The notes under the pieces: model-generated | The model's input: the letters and a program-made list of their open reading frames with translations, nothing else | Told to the model about the DNA's origin: nothing | Databases searched by the model: none | DNA from: JBLHKE01 sp047619485 | Lineage (GTDB): Bacteria; Verrucomicrobiota; Verrucomicrobiia; Verrucomicrobiales; DEV007 | Length of the DNA: 13,172 nucleotides | Assembly: GCA_047619485.1 (NCBI GenBank) | Contig: JBLHKE010000138.1 | Location: 1-13,172 of the forward strand | Direction: 5' to 3' | Part shown: piece after piece, positions 10,883-13,172 of the stretch | Layout of the letters: each line of letters starts with the position of its first letter | Numbering within the stretch: position 1 is the first letter of the stretch | Program-made: the position numbers and the translations under genes

Positions 10883-13172
10883 TACCGGTAACCGATTTCC
10901 CACCCGGCGCCTGCTGCCGCTCATCAAGATCCTAGTCTCAGCGGCTGTGCTGGGGACAGCGACTGCAGTGATCGCCCAGTGCCCGGTATTCTACTCCGGC
11001 GTGCAGGTAGGGACGGTGGCGAACTCGTCGCTCGACGAGATCTCTGGTGTTGCGGTGAGCAGGGACAATGCGGATGTGCTGTGGGTACACAACGACTCGG
11101 GCGACACCGCGCGGGTGTTTGCGCTCAATTCTTCTGGGACCCACCTAGGGATCTACAACCTCACTGGCGCCGCCGCGGTAGACTACGAAGACATTGCGAT
11201 CGGCCCGGGGCCGGTTGGCGGAACCGATTACCTCTACGTCGCGGACACCGGCAACAATGCGCTCGGCCGTTCGACGGTGATCGTCTACCGCGTCGCCGAG
11301 CCGGGCGTGACTGCCAACCAATCACCCGTCAACGTGAACCTCTCCGGGGTCGACGCCCTGCCGATGACCTTCCCGGGGACCAACTACGATTGTGAGACTT
11401 TGTTAGTCGATCCGAACAGCGGTGATATCTACCTCGTCACGCGCGACCGCAATGGCGTCAGCGGCGATGTCTCGTTTGTCTTCAGAAACCCCGCGCCGCA
11501 CGTGGCCGGTGTCAATGTCACGCTCGAGCTCGTCACCAGTTTCGCAGCGCCGGACGAGATCAAAGGTGGCGACATCTCTCCGGACGGGACACAGATCCTG
11601 CTCCGTCCCGCCGCCGCCAATACATCGATCGATGCCTTGTGGTGGTCATGGGATACGACTTCTAGCTTGGCCACGGTGTTCGCGCAGGCCGGTTGTCCAG
11701 TGCCGGCTGCCCCAGAACCGCAGGGAGAGGCGATCGGCTTTGCCGCTGACGGTCTCAGCTACTACACGGTGAGCGAAGGATCGAACCAACCGGTCTACCA
11801 GTATACTTTGGCGACGCCACCAACCGCGCCGAGTTCGCTGCTCGCCGTCGCCCAATCGGGTACCGAGATTGATCTGAGCTGGGTCGATAACTCCAGCGAC
11901 GAGGATGGCTTCGAGATCTACGAGGCGGCCGACGGCGTGAATTTCTCGCTCATCTCGACGACTCCCGCCGACACTAGTGCTGCGCAGATCACGGGTCTTC
12001 AGCCGGGCGCGACCTACCACTATTTCGTCCGGGCGTTCAACGTCGCGGGCGAGGCCGATTCCAACATCGACAGCGCAACCACCTTCGCCCCGACGCCACC
12101 TGACGCTCCCTCAGGAATGGCGGCGACCGCCTTGTCGAGCAGCCAGATCGACCTCAGCTGGACCGATAATTCAGACGACGAGGAAGGGTTCGAAATCTAC
12201 GATTCGCTCGATGGGACTAATTTCTCACTGATCTTCACAACGGCCGCCGACACGAGCAGCGCCCTGGTGACCGGTCTGCAGGCCGACACCGAGTATTTCT
12301 ACTTTGTTAGGGCATTCAATATCGCAGGCACATCAGATTCAGGTGTCGCAAGTGCGACCACCGACCCACCGGGACCGACGACTCTGTTTTCCGACGGCTT
12401 CGAAAGCGGCGGGCTTGTCGCGGGCGGTTGGAGCGTGACCTCGCCGGTCAGCGTCACGACGTCCGCAGCGGACGCTGGCAGCTACGGCGCCTTGCTAAAG
12501 AAATCTGCGGCGCTCGCCAGGACGATCAGCACTGCTGGCGCCAACACCATCGATATCTCCTACCGGCGCAAGGTCAACGGTCTCAATGCGGGCGAGCTCT
12601 TCTTCGCTGAATACTCGGTCGACGGTGGCCCCTGGCAGGTGATCGAACAGATTGGCGGTTCGGCTGCCTGGGGTTCGGGCAGCGTGCAGATCATGCCCGG
12701 ATCATCGAGCTTCGATCTTAGGTTCCGGCTCACCGGCAATGCTGGCAACGATTCCGCCCACGTGGATGAGGTAATCGTCACCGGGATCGTCACCACCCCG
12801 AATACACCACCGACCGCGAGCGACGACAGCTATGCGGTGGACGAGGATGGCGTGCTCTCCGAGCTGTCTCCGGGTGTCTTGGGCAATGATGGCGATGCCG
12901 ACGAGGACGCCATCATGGCGATCTTGGTCAGTGCGACCAGTTCGGGATCGCTCAGCTTGAGCAGTGACGGTTCGTTCACCTACACGGCGGATCCAGATTT
13001 TTCCGGCAGCGACAGCTTCACCTACACGAGCAATGACGGGATCGGCAACAGTCCGGTGGCGACGGTGAGCATCACGGTCAATCCCTTGCCCGACGCCCCG
13101 GTCGCGGCCGAGGACAACTACTCGATGGAGCCGAACAACAGTCTGGTGATCGCCGCGCCGGGTGTTTTGACG
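10866..13172 (+). CDS. Large secreted multidomain protein, N-terminal 769 residues (no stop in window)
   Basis: One frame is open from ATG 10866 to the last base. Residues 1-37 form a long export signal with twin Arg (FPTRRLLPLIKILVSAAVLG), cleavage near VIA-Q. Residues about 40-315 have repeated strand patterns like a beta-propeller (SLDEISGVAVSRDNADVLWV, DYLYVADTGNNALGR, GDIYLVTRDRNG, QGEAIGFAADGLSYYTVSEG). Two FN3 domains follow (about 319-408 and 411-502), sharing IDLSW.DNS.DE.GFEIY and YFVRAFN. Residues about 506-642 (FSDGFESGG ... DSAHVDEVIVTG) look like an anchor/MAM-type beta-sandwich. From about 645 cadherin/Ig-like repeats begin (ASDDSYAVDEDGVLSELSPG, then VLGND; GSFTYTADPDFSGSDSFTYT). 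Such proteins are exported and act at the cell surface in adhesion or polymer binding. A GAAGAGA stretch just before the ATG is a weak ribosome site. The 3' part is outside the window. Confidence 0.88.
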   Translation, partial: MTNPLNTGNRFPTRRLLPLIKILVSAAVLGTATAVIAQCPVFYSGVQVGTVANSSLDEISGVAVSRDNADVLWVHNDSGDTARVFALNSSGTHLGIYNLTGAAAVDYEDIAIGPGPVGGTDYLYVADTGNNALGRSTVIVYRVAEPGVTANQSPVNVNLSGVDALPMTFPGTNYDCETLLVDPNSGDIYLVTRDRNGVSGDVSFVFRNPAPHVAGVNVTLELVTSFAAPDEIKGGDISPDGTQILLRPAAANTSIDALWWSWDTTSSLATVFAQAGCPVPAAPEPQGEAIGFAADGLSYYTVSEGSNQPVYQYTLATPPTAPSSLLAVAQSGTEIDLSWVDNSSDEDGFEIYEAADGVNFSLISTTPADTSAAQITGLQPGATYHYFVRAFNVAGEADSNIDSATTFAPTPPDAPSGMAATALSSSQIDLSWTDNSDDEEGFEIYDSLDGTNFSLIFTTAADTSSALVTGLQADTEYFYFVRAFNIAGTSDSGVASATTDPPGPTTLFSDGFESGGLVAGGWSVTSPVSVTTSAADAGSYGALLKKSAALARTISTAGANTIDISYRRKVNGLNAGELFFAEYSVDGGPWQVIEQIGGSAAWGSGSVQIMPGSSSFDLRFRLTGNAGNDSAHVDEVIVTGIVTTPNTPPTASDDSYAVDEDGVLSELSPGVLGNDGDADEDAIMAILVSATSSGSLSLSSDGSFTYTADPDFSGSDSFTYTSNDGIGNSPVATVSITVNPLPDAPVAAEDNYSMEPNNSLVIAAPGVLT
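11820..12372 (+). repeat. Two tandem FN3 domain-coding repeats
   Basis: Two consecutive units of about 275 bp code for closely related FN3 domains. Corresponding stretches are LSWVDNSSDEDGFEIYEAAD and LSWTDNSDDEEGFEIYDSLD, and also FVRAFNVAGEADS and FVRAFNIAGTSDS. DNA differs at many third positions, so the duplication is not recent. Confidence 0.8.

Overview
The window looks like a piece of a Gram-negative chromosome, most likely from Verrucomicrobiota. This is an inference from the many Sec-secreted envelope proteins, the two outer-membrane barrel genes, the weak Shine-Dalgarno sites, the verrucomicrobial-looking REP-associated transposase remnant and the large secreted FN3/anchor protein. 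No rRNA, tRNA or CRISPR array is visible.

Layout. Bases 1-577 are the promoter-proximal end of an insertion sequence (IS-A). Its transposase is frameshifted by a third copy of an 8-bp repeat. IS-A has cut an outer-membrane-type gene (754-575), and its terminal repeat supplies that gene's new stop codon. From 803 to 7593 seven closely spaced genes lie on the minus strand. In transcription order they are two DUF1254/DUF1214 proteins (7593-6010, 5959-4400), a strong hairpin (4359-4387), a cassette of DUF2092 protein, YYYPY-type tail protein and outer-membrane barrel (4289-2119), and a second cassette of the same order: DUF2092-like lipoprotein, DPRG-repeat protein with the same tail, and the barrel-type gene cut by IS-A (2065-575). 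A divergent AraC-family regulator (7827-8843) faces this block across a 233-bp gap that holds a perfectly adjacent pair of 19-bp direct repeats, the best operator candidate in the window.

Beyond the regulator is a decayed zone. It holds a receiver-domain fragment (9000-8902), a complete-looking 1,210-bp IS (IS-B, 9001-10210) with a DD(34)E transposase of the same family as IS-A, a REP-associated transposase remnant (10211-10556) and the 3' end of a secreted protein gene (about 10568-10882). From 10866 to the right edge runs one open frame of 769 codons with no stop: a secreted multidomain protein with a propeller-like N-terminal part, two FN3 domains, an anchor-type beta-sandwich and cadherin/Ig-like repeats.

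How it may work together (inference): an AraC-controlled envelope locus in which secreted DUF1254/DUF1214 proteins act with a DUF2092 protein, a small tyrosine-rich secreted protein and an outer-membrane barrel. The repeated three-gene cassette suggests these three products form one functional unit whose substrate is unknown. The second copy has lost its barrel gene to an insertion.
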